Origin: Verrucomicrobiaceae bacterium
GTDB lineage: Bacteria; Verrucomicrobiota; Verrucomicrobiia; Verrucomicrobiales; Verrucomicrobiaceae
Reading direction: 5' to 3'
NCBI GenBank assembly: GCA_027486585.1
Contig: JAIXOU010000011.1
Location: 1 to 64,000 of the forward strand
Length of the DNA: 64,000 nt
A program made the position numbers and the translations under genes. The notes under the pieces were generated by a model. The model was given only the letters and a program-made list of their open reading frames with translations. It made no database searches and was not told the DNA's origin. Every line of letters starts with the position of its first letter. The stretch's first letter is position 1. Below are positions 48,998 to 57,402 of the stretch, piece by piece.

Positions 48998-49534
48998 ATG
49001 TCAAATCCATTTATCGGAGAAATTAGAACCACAGGGCATAACTTTGCCCCGCGAGGCTGGGCTTTTTGTGATGGCAGCTTGCTCGCTATCGCTGAAAATG
49101 AAGCGCTGTTTTCTCTGATCGGAACCACGTATGGTGGGAATGGCCAGACCACCTTTGCTCTACCTGATCTGCGGGGACGGGTGGTGATCGGCACCGGACA
49201 GGGGCCTGGATTAGCGACGAACTACGCTCTAGGGCAGCCGGGCGGCACAGAAGAGGTCACTTTGACAGCAAATCACCTCCCCGCTCACAGGCATACCTTG
49301 CAGGCCAGCTCTAGCAGTAGTGGGGCCGTGTCCGCACCTGCTGGGCTGGTTCCTTCCGCCAATTCAAACAGCGGCGTCTTTCCTTATGCCGCAAGCACCG
49401 CCACTCCCCAGGTCAGCATGGCTGCTGCGGCTGTGAGCTCGGTGGGTAGCAATCAGCCTCATGAGAACATGCCGCCCTTTCTCTGCCTTAGCCACATCAT
49501 CGCGCTTGAGGGCATCTACCCTTCACCGACCTAA
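48998..49534 (+). CDS. phage tail collar (MdpB-like) protein 1
   Basis: This 178-residue protein has the collar domain signature: GEIRTTGHNFAPRGWAFCDG, then GTTYGGNGQTTFALPDLRGR, a variable Ser/Ala loop and a final GIYPS. Such domains occur in phage tail fibres and the free-standing microcystin-dependent protein MdpB. There is no signal peptide or phage neighbour. It is the first of three tandem copies. Confidence 0.9.
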   Translation: MSNPFIGEIRTTGHNFAPRGWAFCDGSLLAIAENEALFSLIGTTYGGNGQTTFALPDLRGRVVIGTGQGPGLATNYALGQPGGTEEVTLTANHLPAHRHTLQASSSSSGAVSAPAGLVPSANSNSGVFPYAASTATPQVSMAAAAVSSVGSNQPHENMPPFLCLSHIIALEGIYPSPT

Positions 49535-49560
49535 CTAAAAACTCAAAGAAACTCCCTCTT

Positions 49561-50061
49561 ATGGCAGACTACTTCCTAGGTCAGATTAAAACCTTCAGCT
49601 TTAACTTTATTCCCCGTGGCTGGTTCCCCTGTGATGGGCGCACCTTACCGATCAATCAAAATCAGGCGCTATTCTCGCTGCTGGGCACCACATATGGGGG
49701 CAATGGCACTACGACTTTTGCCCTGCCGGATTTCCGTGGCCGCATGCCCATCCACGTTGGGGCGGGTCACACACAGGGGGAGCGGGCAGGCACTGAGACG
49801 CACGTCTTGCTGACGACACAGATGCCTGCGCACACGCACAACCTGACGGCCAGCGCCAACAACGCTGACTTGAGTCTGCCAACCAATAACTTTCTCGGTG
49901 GCGGTGGTCAGGCCGTCTATAATGCGGCCTCATCGCTTGTCCCCATGGCCCCGGCGGTGGTGGAAAATGCAGGTGCTAGCCAAGCGCATAATAACCTGCC
50001 GCCCTACCTTCCTTTAACCATTGCCATCTGCGCGGCTGGCATCTTTCCATCTCGTAATTAA
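49561..50061 (+). CDS. phage tail collar protein 2
   Basis: This 166-residue collar-domain protein (GQIKTFSFNFIPRGWFPCDG, GTTYGGNGTTTFALPDFRGR) has a shorter variable loop than copy 1 and the same terminal GIFPSRN. The gene starts after a pyrimidine-rich stretch without a Shine-Dalgarno. It lies 26 bases from copy 1 and 18 from copy 3. Confidence 0.9.
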   Translation: MADYFLGQIKTFSFNFIPRGWFPCDGRTLPINQNQALFSLLGTTYGGNGTTTFALPDFRGRMPIHVGAGHTQGERAGTETHVLLTTQMPAHTHNLTASANNADLSLPTNNFLGGGGQAVYNAASSLVPMAPAVVENAGASQAHNNLPPYLPLTIAICAAGIFPSRN

Positions 50062-50079
50062 TCTTCACTTCCTCACTTT

Positions 50080-50613
50080 ATGGCAGATCCTTTTATTGGC
50101 GAAATCATGATGGCTGGCTTCAACTTTCCACCGCGAGGCTGGGCCGTTTGCGATGGTCAAATCCTGCCCATTCAGCAAAATACGGCGCTGTTTTCCCTGC
50201 TTGGCACCACTTACGGTGGCAATGGCACGACTACCTTCGCCCTGCCCGATCTCCGGGGCCGCACGCCGATGCAGCAGGGACAGGGACCTGGGCTCAGTGT
50301 CAGAGACATCGGTGAACAAGGAGGAGTAGAAAATGTCACGCTGACATCGGCTGAAATCCCCAGTCATAGCCATGCGCTGCGGGCCACCACGGCTCCCGCT
50401 ACCACGGCTGCGCCCGCAGGTGCCATCTGGGCCGTCTCAGGCTCCCGCCGCAGCACCACGAATCTCTACACAAATGCAGCCGGGGCGGGCGCGGTCATGA
50501 GTAATCAGGCTCTAGCACCTGCTGGCAGTTCCCAACCGCACAATAACATGCCGCCTTACCTGACGGTGACTTTCTGCATCGCGCTCACAGGGGTTTTTCC
50601 ACCTCGTAGCTAA
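50080..50613 (+). CDS. phage tail collar protein 3
   Basis: This 177-residue collar-domain protein (GEIMMAGFNFPPRGWAVCDG, GTTYGGNGTTTFALPDLRGR) is the third tandem copy. Its variable loop (TTAPATTAAPAGAIWAVSG) differs from both others. A hairpin lies a few bases after the stop. The methyltransferase gene follows after 47 bases. Confidence 0.9.
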   Translation: MADPFIGEIMMAGFNFPPRGWAVCDGQILPIQQNTALFSLLGTTYGGNGTTTFALPDLRGRTPMQQGQGPGLSVRDIGEQGGVENVTLTSAEIPSHSHALRATTAPATTAAPAGAIWAVSGSRRSTTNLYTNAAGAGAVMSNQALAPAGSSQPHNNMPPYLTVTFCIALTGVFPPRS

Positions 50614-50616
50614 TTC

Positions 50617-50635
50617 AGCCTGAATCAATCAGGCT
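50617..50635. other. hairpin after collar gene 3
   Basis: A 7-bp stem AGCCTGA/TCAGGCT with loop ATCAA has no U-tract, so it is not a standard terminator. It may stabilise the collar mRNA or separate it from the methyltransferase message. Confidence 0.45.
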
Positions 50636-50660
50636 AACCTGTCGGCCCTTCTTTCTAGAT

Positions 50661-51656
50661 ATGCCATCTCCTGCGGCCCAGCTCCATCAGCACAGCTTTG
50701 AGCTGATCAGCATCCATGAGGCGCTACTGCAGGATGCTCCCAGGAACCGTGCCTTTTATCAGGCACTGTCCCAGCAGGTGACGGCAGGCTCCAGCGTCCT
50801 CGACATCGGCTCTGGCACCGGTCTCTGGGCCATCATGGCGGCAAAGCTGGGCGCGGCCCGCGTCGTGGCCATTGAAAAAGATAGCCTCATGTGCGGCATC
50901 ATCCGCCGGCTAGCTCAGGAAAATGGCGTGGCAGATCGCGTCACTGTCATGGAAGGCCTGTCCAGCGCGGTCGATCTCGGCGGTGAAACTTTTGATATTG
51001 TCCTCTCAGAGACCGTCGGCCACCTGATTTATGATGAAGACATCGTCGAAGTCATGATGGACGCCCGTAGCCGTTTCCTGAAGCCTGGCGGCATCCTCAT
51101 CCCGCAGCACGTGGCCCTTTTTGCCGCTCCGCTGAATCTCGGTCTGTCAGGTGAAGCTTACCCGCACGGGCTAGAGGCACGCTTTGATTCCTTCCAAGCT
51201 CTGTCTCTGCACCGACCGCTGGCTTATCTGGATAAATCACCCTTTACCTGGCTAGGGCAGAAAGTGGAACTGACGCAGACCGACCTGCGCACCTGCACCG
51301 GTCGGCCAGATTTGACCCAGCTCACCGCCAGCTGGACCCTGGCAGATACCATCGCGCTGGATGGCGTGGCTGTCTGGGCAGAGATGCAGCTCAGTGACGA
51401 CCTGACCCTCAGCACGCTGGACACACCCTCCTGGTCCGTCACCGTCTATCGTCTGGCCCCATTCACCGCCGCAGCCGGTCAGCTGGATTACAAACTAGAG
51501 ATCCTGCCAGAAACCAATGCCTGGACCGGCACCCTCGGCGGCCAGACCCAGCGCCTCTCACCCGCCATCGCCGCCACTCAGATGGTCATGCAGTCCAGCG
51601 TGGCCATCTCCCACCTACCGCACCTACTTCATCCTTCCACGGAGGGTGCCGCATGA
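50661..51656 (+). CDS. PRMT-like SAM-dependent methyltransferase
   Basis: This 331-residue class I methyltransferase has SAM motif I (VLDIGSGTGLW, residues 47-57), AIEKDS as the acidic site and LSETVGHLIYDED, which takes the place of the double-E loop in protein arginine methyltransferases. The C-half is a beta-barrel-like extension, also PRMT-like. It may methylate Arg or another side chain of the collar proteins. Stop and next start overlap (ATGA). Confidence 0.85.
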   Translation: MPSPAAQLHQHSFELISIHEALLQDAPRNRAFYQALSQQVTAGSSVLDIGSGTGLWAIMAAKLGAARVVAIEKDSLMCGIIRRLAQENGVADRVTVMEGLSSAVDLGGETFDIVLSETVGHLIYDEDIVEVMMDARSRFLKPGGILIPQHVALFAAPLNLGLSGEAYPHGLEARFDSFQALSLHRPLAYLDKSPFTWLGQKVELTQTDLRTCTGRPDLTQLTASWTLADTIALDGVAVWAEMQLSDDLTLSTLDTPSWSVTVYRLAPFTAAAGQLDYKLEILPETNAWTGTLGGQTQRLSPAIAATQMVMQSSVAISHLPHLLHPSTEGAA

Positions 51657-52141
51657 GCCAGCTACCTGCCATTACACTACGTCCAGCCACAGACGCTGAC
51701 ATCCCGCTGCTTTTCCGCATCTATGCCGGCACGCGTGAGCAGGAGCTAGCCATGCTACCCTGGACCCCAGAGCAAAAGCATGAGTTCCTCGCCATGCAGT
51801 TTCATTGTCAGCACACGGACTATCACCAAAACTACGCCCAGGCTGCCTTTGACGTGGTGGAGTGTGAGGCTCAGCCCGTGGGCCGACTCTATCTGGACCG
51901 CCGAGCAGAGTCCCACCACATCATCGACATCGCCATTCTGCCTGAGCATCGGGGAAAAGGCATCGGTTCCCGTTTATTGGAGGATGTGATTGCCGAGGCT
52001 CACTCCTTGGGTAAACTCGTGGCCATTCACGTCGAAAAGCACAATCCCGCCCTCCGGCTCTACCAGCGTCTCGGCTTTATCGAGCGTGGCAGCAGCGACT
52101 TTCATTTCCTCATGGAGCATCCGCCCCAGCCTCACGCTTAA
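51653..52141 (+). CDS. GNAT acetyltransferase
   Basis: This 162-residue N-acetyltransferase has the acetyl-CoA-binding motif RGKGIGSRLLEDV and the LYQRLGF signature in motif B. It overlaps the methyltransferase by four bases and so is likely coupled to it. The acceptor is unknown: collar protein, small molecule or peptide. Confidence 0.9.
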   Translation: MSQLPAITLRPATDADIPLLFRIYAGTREQELAMLPWTPEQKHEFLAMQFHCQHTDYHQNYAQAAFDVVECEAQPVGRLYLDRRAESHHIIDIAILPEHRGKGIGSRLLEDVIAEAHSLGKLVAIHVEKHNPALRLYQRLGFIERGSSDFHFLMEHPPQPHA

Positions 52142-52154
52142 AAACCCACCTCTT

Positions 52155-52577
52155 ATGAAATCACGTCGCCAATTCATCCAGCGCTGCTCCAGCGCCCTGC
52201 TTAGCGCCTCCGTTCTCCCAGTCATGGGTGCGATCGTCACCGCTGCTCCAACACTCAGCTACAGTGCCTTTGCACCGCTGGTGAACACCCCGTTTGAGCT
52301 TCTCAGCCCTAACGGTGTCCAGATCCCCGTCCTGCTTGGCCGTGCTTCCCTGCACACCAGACCCAACTCGACGGTGACGGACGAGCGGAACTTCACGCTC
52401 AAGTTCACCAGTCAACAAGCCGAAGGTCTTGGCGATGGCATTCACAGCTTCCGCCACGCGCAGTTAGGCACCGTGCAGATGTTTGTGGTTCAGACCACCG
52501 CACGCGACGGCGACACAAAGAACTACTTGGCGACCTTTCAAGGCGTCCCCGTTTCTAGTGCTAATCGGCTCGCTTAA
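52155..52577 (+). CDS. DUF6916-like protein with Tat signal
   Basis: This 140-residue protein starts with a twin-arginine signal (SRRQFIQ at residues 3-9) and a hydrophobic segment. The mature part matches the 48615 protein (FAPL-N-TPFELL, FTLKF, HSF-H-QLG). It would be exported folded. The frame is open to 51990, overlapping the GNAT gene, but the MKSRRQF start is clear. It is a second copy of the family in the cluster, compartmentalised differently. Confidence 0.72.
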   Translation: MKSRRQFIQRCSSALLSASVLPVMGAIVTAAPTLSYSAFAPLVNTPFELLSPNGVQIPVLLGRASLHTRPNSTVTDERNFTLKFTSQQAEGLGDGIHSFRHAQLGTVQMFVVQTTARDGDTKNYLATFQGVPVSSANRLA

Positions 52578-52605
52578 GCCGAAGTTATTCGAGGAGGGTA
52601 ACCCT

Positions 52606-53181
52606 TCAATCAATTGGCGGGATGGAGGCGCGGATCTCATCCAGCAGCGTCCTGGTCCCGTGTAGGCCACACCAGTGGTGGATGTAGTCCCAGTCCAGGA
52701 ACTCATCTCCCTGCACGGCGATCACGTCCCGCACGTCCTCCGAGTCCTTGCCCCGTTTGGCGATCTTGGCCCAGCGTAGCTTCATGATGATCACATCCTC
52801 GGCCGTGGGGACGATGATTTCACAGCCGATCTGACTGGAAAAGACTCGCCTCCTACGCTCAAAGCGGGCTTGGTCATGGGGATCGGAGCTGAGCATGAAA
52901 AGCTCTATTTCAAAAGCGATGGTCAGCACCCGCAGGTGATAACGCATGGTTCCTGTGACCATCTCGAAGGTGCCTTGGTCATCAATGGCAAAATCGGGTC
53001 CTAATTGTTGAGCCACTTCAAACAGCGTCTTCGCGTCCACTGCCAGCACGATGTCAGCATCCTTTGTTGAGCGTGGGATGCCGTAAGCATTGCTGGAAAG
53101 CCCGCCCACCACCATGTGATTCACGCCCAGTTCGACAAATTTTTCCACGACCCGTCGTGTCGCCTCGTAGCCGTTTTTCAT
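52606..53181 (-). CDS. nucleotidyltransferase-like protein (AbiEii/MNT type)
   Basis: This 191-residue protein carries the minimal nucleotidyltransferase pattern G26-G-L-S-S-N-A-Y-G followed by D41-A-D43. Such proteins occur as toxins or antitoxins (AbiEii, MNT) and in housekeeping enzymes. It overlaps its upstream partner (ATGA, 53178-53181). The module is inserted between collar genes in antisense orientation. Confidence 0.78.
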   Translation of the reverse strand: MKNGYEATRRVVEKFVELGVNHMVVGGLSSNAYGIPRSTKDADIVLAVDAKTLFEVAQQLGPDFAIDDQGTFEMVTGTMRYHLRVLTIAFEIELFMLSSDPHDQARFERRRRVFSSQIGCEIIVPTAEDVIIMKLRWAKIAKRGKDSEDVRDVIAVQGDEFLDWDYIHHWCGLHGTRTLLDEIRASIPPID

Positions 53182-53465
53182 GATGCCTGGATGGGGTGCT
53201 TACTGTAAATGCCATGTTCATGCACCTGCTTGAGCCGCCGCAGTCGCCAGCGTAGCAGAGTCTCCACATCGGCGGCATCTTTATCAGGGAACTGAGCCCT
53301 TATCCCGTCTCGCATGATGCCTAAGGCACCCTCGAAGAGCTCGATAGCCGTATCGATGCGCTCACCGACCGACAAGCGCCTCGCCCGCCGCACTTTGTCA
53401 GCGTAGATCGCATCCGCTAGGGCTTTGATGTTCTCCTCCATGGTGGAAGGTATAGTCTCGATCAC
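53178..53465 (-). CDS. partner of the nucleotidyltransferase-like protein
   Basis: This 95-residue protein is Arg/Glu-rich and helical, with no domain recognised. Its stop overlaps the nucleotidyltransferase gene, and it precedes it in the operon. This fits antitoxin or chaperone roles in MNT-type pairs, by inference. An alternative in-frame start is ATG 53441 (MEENIKALADA). Confidence 0.65.
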   Translation of the reverse strand: MIETIPSTMEENIKALADAIYADKVRRARRLSVGERIDTAIELFEGALGIMRDGIRAQFPDKDAADVETLLRWRLRRLKQVHEHGIYSKHPIQAS

Positions 53466-54037
53466 TCAGCCTGCCACATTTTTTCGTAGCATCGAGTGGC
53501 ACTTGAAGTTTTGGCCTGTAGCTACAGGAACGGGATAAGCCGCCAATCATGGTGTTTGGTGAAAATGGTCTCTTCCCTGAATCTGCTGGAAGATCCTCAT
53601 CTTGCCCCTCAAGCAAGCCGTCTTGAGTCTAGGTGCTCTGTTCGGTGCCCCGGAAACTCATTCTCGGGCGGAGCATAGCTTTCTTGGCTGTGTAGGCACA
53701 GTCGAGACGCCTGTGCTCCATATTTACTCTCAGGGACTCCTCAATAATAAATCCATCATGCTCACTAAGAAGTGCACAGGCAAAAGATACGCAGGTGTGC
53801 AGAATTTTCCAAAAGGCTTGATCTTGGTCTTAAGTTCCTTCCAGCGCTTACTCGGGTGAGAATTGCTGTGATTTATTCGTCACGCGAGAAGAAAAAGGTT
53901 GATATGGATTGGTTGATTGACTTATAACCTGGTTAACTCTTCACCTTTTGAAGAGGTTGGTGGATCAGATGTGCTTCAGTCACCCCACGTGACGAGGCTA
54001 GACAAGGTTAAAATAATTCAAAACAAACATAAAAATT
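53466..54037. other. gene-free stretch before collar gene 4
   Basis: About 570 bases with no convincing gene. A frame at 53602-53859 gives a Ser/Leu/Lys-rich product with no family. The stretch ends in an AT-rich leader (ATAAAAATT) before collar 4, and a candidate promoter is listed separately. Confidence 0.6.
53899..53928 (+). promoter_or_regulatory. candidate sigma-70-like promoter for collar genes 4-5
   Basis: TTGATA (53899-53904) and TATAAC (53923-53928) with an 18-base spacer lie about 110 bases before the collar-4 start. The boxes resemble the sigma-70 consensus, but Verrucomicrobiota promoters are poorly known and the match is modest. Confidence 0.4.
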
Positions 54038-54568
54038 ATGGACCCATTCGTCGGACAACTCATGTGTGTAGGCTTTAACTTCGCTCCCAAAGGTTATGCT
54101 TTTTGTGATGGCAAATTGCTGTCGATCCAGCAAAACGCAGCGCTCTTTTCTCTTCTCGGTACAACTTACGGTGGCGACGGACGCACCACTTTCGCACTGC
54201 CAGATCTGCGCGGGCGCTCACCGATCGGGATGGGCAATGGGCCAGGCTTGAATCCGATTGCTCAGGGCCAAGCCGCTGGCGCACAGCAAGCGACTCTGCT
54301 GGCCAGTCAAATGCCAGCGCACAATCACATCTTGGCAGCTTCTAATACAGCCACGAGCACAGCCCCATCAGGACTGGTGCCTGCAACGACGAGTGATTCA
54401 GTTGTTGGAGCTGTCGTCAGTGCCTACGGCGCACCCACTCCCAACGTCAACCTGGCGGCTAATGCTTGTGGGCTTGCGGGTGGTAATCAGCCTGTCAATA
54501 TCATGAATCCTTATCTCGGCTTGAATTGGATTATTGCCCTGCAGGGCATCTTCCCTTCAAGGAACTAA
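54038..54568 (+). CDS. phage tail collar protein 4
   Basis: This 176-residue collar-domain protein (GQLMCVGFNFAPKGYAFCDG, GTTYGGDGRTTFALPDLRGR) belongs to a different subfamily from copies 1-3: the first strand reads MCVGFNFAP, and the loop contains AASNTATSTAPSGLVPATTSDS in outline. It ends GIFPSRN. Confidence 0.9.
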   Translation: MDPFVGQLMCVGFNFAPKGYAFCDGKLLSIQQNAALFSLLGTTYGGDGRTTFALPDLRGRSPIGMGNGPGLNPIAQGQAAGAQQATLLASQMPAHNHILAASNTATSTAPSGLVPATTSDSVVGAVVSAYGAPTPNVNLAANACGLAGGNQPVNIMNPYLGLNWIIALQGIFPSRN

Positions 54569-54598
54569 CCCCACCGATCACCCTTTACCTTCTTTTTT

Positions 54599-55129
54599 AT
54601 GGCAGAACCATTTATTGGACAGCTTATGTGTGTCGGTTTTAACTTTGCTCCAGTTAACTGGGTATTTTGTAACGGACAGCTTTTATCAATCGCAGAAAAC
54701 TCTGCTTTGTTCTCTCTTTTAGGCACGACTTACGGTGGTGATGGTCAGTCCACTTTTGCAGTGCCGAACCTCCAGGGGCGAGCGGCCGTGGGCATGGGAA
54801 CTGGGCCAGGGCTGCGCAATATCGCCTTCGGAGAGGCTGCAGGATCACAGCAAATCACGCTGAATATTAGCAATCTGCCGGCGCATAGTCATCCCATCGC
54901 AGCCTCAAGTACAGCGACGAGCACGGCCCCAGCAGGCTTGGTTTCTGCGACGACGAGTGACTCTGCGTTAGGTGCTGAAGTCAGCGCTTATGGCGCAGCG
55001 GATGGTAATACGCTGGCTGCGGCGGCTTGTATTAGTGCCGGTGGAGGTCAGCCATTCGATATCACCAATCCATATCTCGGCTTGAATTGGATCATTGCTC
55101 TCCAGGGAATTTATCCTACACAGAACTGA
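54599..55129 (+). CDS. phage tail collar protein 5
   Basis: This 176-residue protein is a close sister of copy 4: GQLMCVGFNFAPVNWVFCNG, GTTYGGDGQSTFAVPNLQGR, and a matching AASSTATSTAP-G-LVSATTSDS loop. The collar domain has Asn in place of the usual Asp in CDG. A pyrimidine-rich stretch (TACCTTCTTTTTT) precedes ATG. Confidence 0.9.
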   Translation: MAEPFIGQLMCVGFNFAPVNWVFCNGQLLSIAENSALFSLLGTTYGGDGQSTFAVPNLQGRAAVGMGTGPGLRNIAFGEAAGSQQITLNISNLPAHSHPIAASSTATSTAPAGLVSATTSDSALGAEVSAYGAADGNTLAAAACISAGGGQPFDITNPYLGLNWIIALQGIYPTQN

Positions 55130-55150
55130 TTTCTTGGATCGTCTCCTGTG

Positions 55151-55180
55151 CGGTTCAGTCAAAGATGGCTGAACCGTATT
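55151..55180 (+). terminator. terminator after collar gene 5
   Basis: A stem of CGGTTCAG/CTGAACCG, extended by a G-T and a C-G pair, with loop AAAGAT starts 22 bases past the collar-5 stop. It is followed by TATTTT, a short U-tract. It would end the collar 4-5 message. Confidence 0.6.
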
Positions 55181-55431
55181 TTGGCGGGGCTTCAGATTGG
55201 GAGCTTTTAGAGGAACAATAGGGCTATAGATCCCCGAAACTGTAAAAAAGCTAACGCGATAACTCACGAAACACAAGTTAACCAAGATTAGGGGAGTGCT
55301 TAAAAAGCGGCTTGTTTCTTGCTATTCATTTTTGCCATCCCGAGCCTGCCCAACCTCTACGTCGTCTTTAGCAAACGCTCTTTAAGCTCCTTGTGCTCGA
55401 CTGAGCCTTTTTTAATCACGGATCCTCCGCC

Positions 55432-55590
55432 ATGAAGCCTTCTGTCATCACCCGTCTCATCCTCACCCTGCGCGGTGAGTGGGTGATCTTGAAGTGTGAT
55501 CACTTGCTGAGCCAACTCTGGCATCAACTCCAGCCACTGCTCGCACCACAGCCCGTCCAGCCAAAGCCCCGCATCGGTTTTCATCAATGA
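55432..55590 (+). CDS. small ORF ahead of the FN3 protein
   Basis: This 52-residue frame (MKPSVITRLILTLRGEWVIL...) overlaps the longer start of the next frame by four bases (ATGA at 55587). The sequence has a hydrophobic start and a Gln/Pro-rich end. No homologue is recognised. The real start of the FN3 gene is likely 55632, which weakens the coupling argument. Real or spurious is undecided. Confidence 0.3.
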   Translation: MKPSVITRLILTLRGEWVILKCDHLLSQLWHQLQPLLAPQPVQPKPRIGFHQ

Positions 55591-55631
55591 ACCTTGTCAC
55601 GCCTGCCCGTTCCTCTCACGCTCCCTCTCTT

Positions 55632-57116
55632 ATGAAGAACTCGATCCTATCACGCCTTTTCGCGCCGTTCCATCGGTTTGCCCGCAGTGCCAGGCCAGTA
55701 CTTGCCTGCCTCGTTGGGTTCATGGGCATCTTCCTCAGTGCGCCACACCTGGCCCTGGCCGCACCGACGACTGGCACCACCACGTTTCCAACAAGCGGTG
55801 GGTTCACCACTATTGGAAATCAAACTTCTCCACGCTCGGTGAATTATCTGGGTTTCTCCTTCAATGCGGTTTCTGGTGGGAACGTCAGCATTTCTCAGGC
55901 TGGCACTGCGGTAAATCTTCTGGTGAATTCAGGAGGTCCTTCGTATCTGGGCTTTGCCTCGGATGACAGCAGCAAATTCAAGCTCAGTAGTTTTATCCTC
56001 CGCGCCACCAACGCGACATATATTAGCACGCTGACCTTGACGGGGTACAGCGCCGGCTCCGCTGTCTCTGGGGCCACGAGCACTCTGACCCTCACGGCCA
56101 GTGGCATCGGCAACGAGCGCACCTGGGATGTGTCTGCAATCACCGGGTTTCAAAACATCGACGAAGTGCGCATCACCGGACCGACCACAGGGACCGGCGG
56201 GGTCGCCTTGGTCAGCATCACCATTGCCACCGCCGTCACACCTGCCGTCGCACCCACCGTGACCACCGCCACCCAAAGCGCCGTCACGACCACCAGCGCG
56301 ACCTTGGGCGGCAATGTGACCGCCGATGGAGGCGCGAGCGTCACGGAACGTGGCATCGTTTGGGGCACCGCCACAGCGCCGACCACCGCGAACAACAAGG
56401 TGCAAAACGGCAGCGGCACGGGCGCTTTCAGCGGCACCGTCACTGGCTTGCCTGCGGGCGCCACCGTCTTTGTCCGGGCTTATGCCATCAACAGCGTGAA
56501 CACCAGCTACGGAAGCGAGATCAGCTTTGCTACCCAGCCGCCACCCAACACCGTCACCTCGCTGAACCGTGTCAATCCTGCCACCACGAACCTCACCACG
56601 GTGAACTGGACGCTGACCTTTGCCGCTGCCAACACCGGCGTCTCCGCCAGCAACTTCTCCCTCAGCGGCGCAGCAGCCGCAGGTGCCAGCGTCGGCTCGC
56701 CCACGACAAGCAATGCTGGCGTCACTTGGAACGTGCCTGTGACCACCGGCAGCACGGATGGCACGCTCACGCTGAGCCTCGCCAATGCCACCGGCACGAC
56801 ACCGGGCGTATCCACCACGCTGCCCTTCACCACGGCGGGCCAAAGCTACACAATGGATAAAACACTGCCCACCGTCATCTCCATCGTCCGCCAGACGCCG
56901 ACCTCCCAGACCACCAGTAGCACCAGCCTGACCTTCCGCGTCACCTTTAGTGAGGCCGTGAATGCGCCTGTTGCATCCAATTTCGCCGTCGCCGCAGTCA
57001 GCAGCAGCATTACCGGCAGTATTGGCACGGTCACTGCGGTCAACTCTAGCACCTATGACGTCCCCGTCACGATCACCGGCGGCTCGGGGGAGTTCAGGTT
57101 AAAGGTCATAGACTGA
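55632..57116 (+). CDS. secreted FN3/Ig-like beta protein
   Basis: This 494-residue protein starts with a signal peptide (MKNSILSRLFAPFHRF and a hydrophobic core) that is very like that of the RCC1 gene. A beta-rich N-domain is followed by an FN3-like domain (about 204-300, GIVWGTATAP...), an Ig-like part (302-412) and a final Ig-like segment (413-494) ending SGEFRLKVID before the stop. The frame also opens at 55587, but paralogy favours 55632. It is predicted secreted or surface-located, with no sorting signal seen. Confidence 0.78.
   Translation: MKNSILSRLFAPFHRFARSARPVLACLVGFMGIFLSAPHLALAAPTTGTTTFPTSGGFTTIGNQTSPRSVNYLGFSFNAVSGGNVSISQAGTAVNLLVNSGGPSYLGFASDDSSKFKLSSFILRATNATYISTLTLTGYSAGSAVSGATSTLTLTASGIGNERTWDVSAITGFQNIDEVRITGPTTGTGGVALVSITIATAVTPAVAPTVTTATQSAVTTTSATLGGNVTADGGASVTERGIVWGTATAPTTANNKVQNGSGTGAFSGTVTGLPAGATVFVRAYAINSVNTSYGSEISFATQPPPNTVTSLNRVNPATTNLTTVNWTLTFAAANTGVSASNFSLSGAAAAGASVGSPTTSNAGVTWNVPVTTGSTDGTLTLSLANATGTTPGVSTTLPFTTAGQSYTMDKTLPTVISIVRQTPTSQTTSSTSLTFRVTFSEAVNAPVASNFAVAAVSSSITGSIGTVTAVNSSTYDVPVTITGGSGEFRLKVID
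56866..57116 (+). repeat. duplicated Ig-like segment, copy 1 (of two)
   Basis: About 250 bases at the 3' end of the FN3 gene match the 3' end of the RCC1 gene (59704-59954) with only scattered differences, for example PTSQ(T/A)TSST and VNAP(V/A)ASNF. Both copies end at SGEFRLKV-x-D and then TGA. Confidence 0.85.
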
Positions 57117-57141
57117 CTTCCTTTTAACGCTTTCTCACGCG

Positions 57142-57402
57142 ATGCTTTCACCCTTTTCCTGCATGATACGCTGCTTCCGAGCCACTCTGGCCTTGGCCGC
57201 CTTCGGCTTCGGCACTTTCATTCCCTCGCAAGCCATCCCGACCTATTCGCTTCCCGTTCCCGCGGACGGCAACGCCACGTGCGATGTGACCGTGAACCTC
57301 ACCAGTGGGACCGGGGAATTCCGCCTTCGTGTCACCACTGATCCGTTCCTCAAACCTGTCTTTCCCCTTTCCTCTTTCCCTTCTCTGCCTTCTTTCTTAT
57401 GA
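57142..57402 (+). CDS. mini secreted protein (signal peptide + C-motif)
   Basis: This 86-residue frame has a signal-peptide-like start (near MIRCFRATLALAAFGFG) and then the same terminal motif as its neighbours (TSGTGEFRLRV), but a Pro/Phe/Ser tail follows. Its stop overlaps the RCC1 gene start (ATGA, 57399-57402). It looks like a minimal or remnant module, not a folded enzyme. It may be a pseudogene. Confidence 0.4.
   Translation: MLSPFSCMIRCFRATLALAAFGFGTFIPSQAIPTYSLPVPADGNATCDVTVNLTSGTGEFRLRVTTDPFLKPVFPLSSFPSLPSFL

Noticed and set aside
53602-53859. 85-codon frame before collar 4
   Set aside because: No family, poor composition and no conserved neighbour; likely a chance frame.
45543-55129. 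Prophage or phage-tail-like particle
   Set aside because: Only collar domains are seen; terminase, capsid, portal, sheath, tube, baseplate, lysis and integrase genes are all missing.
55929-56843. 304-codon frame opposite the FN3 gene
   Set aside because: It is the antisense of a Thr/Ser/Gly-rich repeat protein and gives Arg/Gly/Ala-rich shadow sequence.
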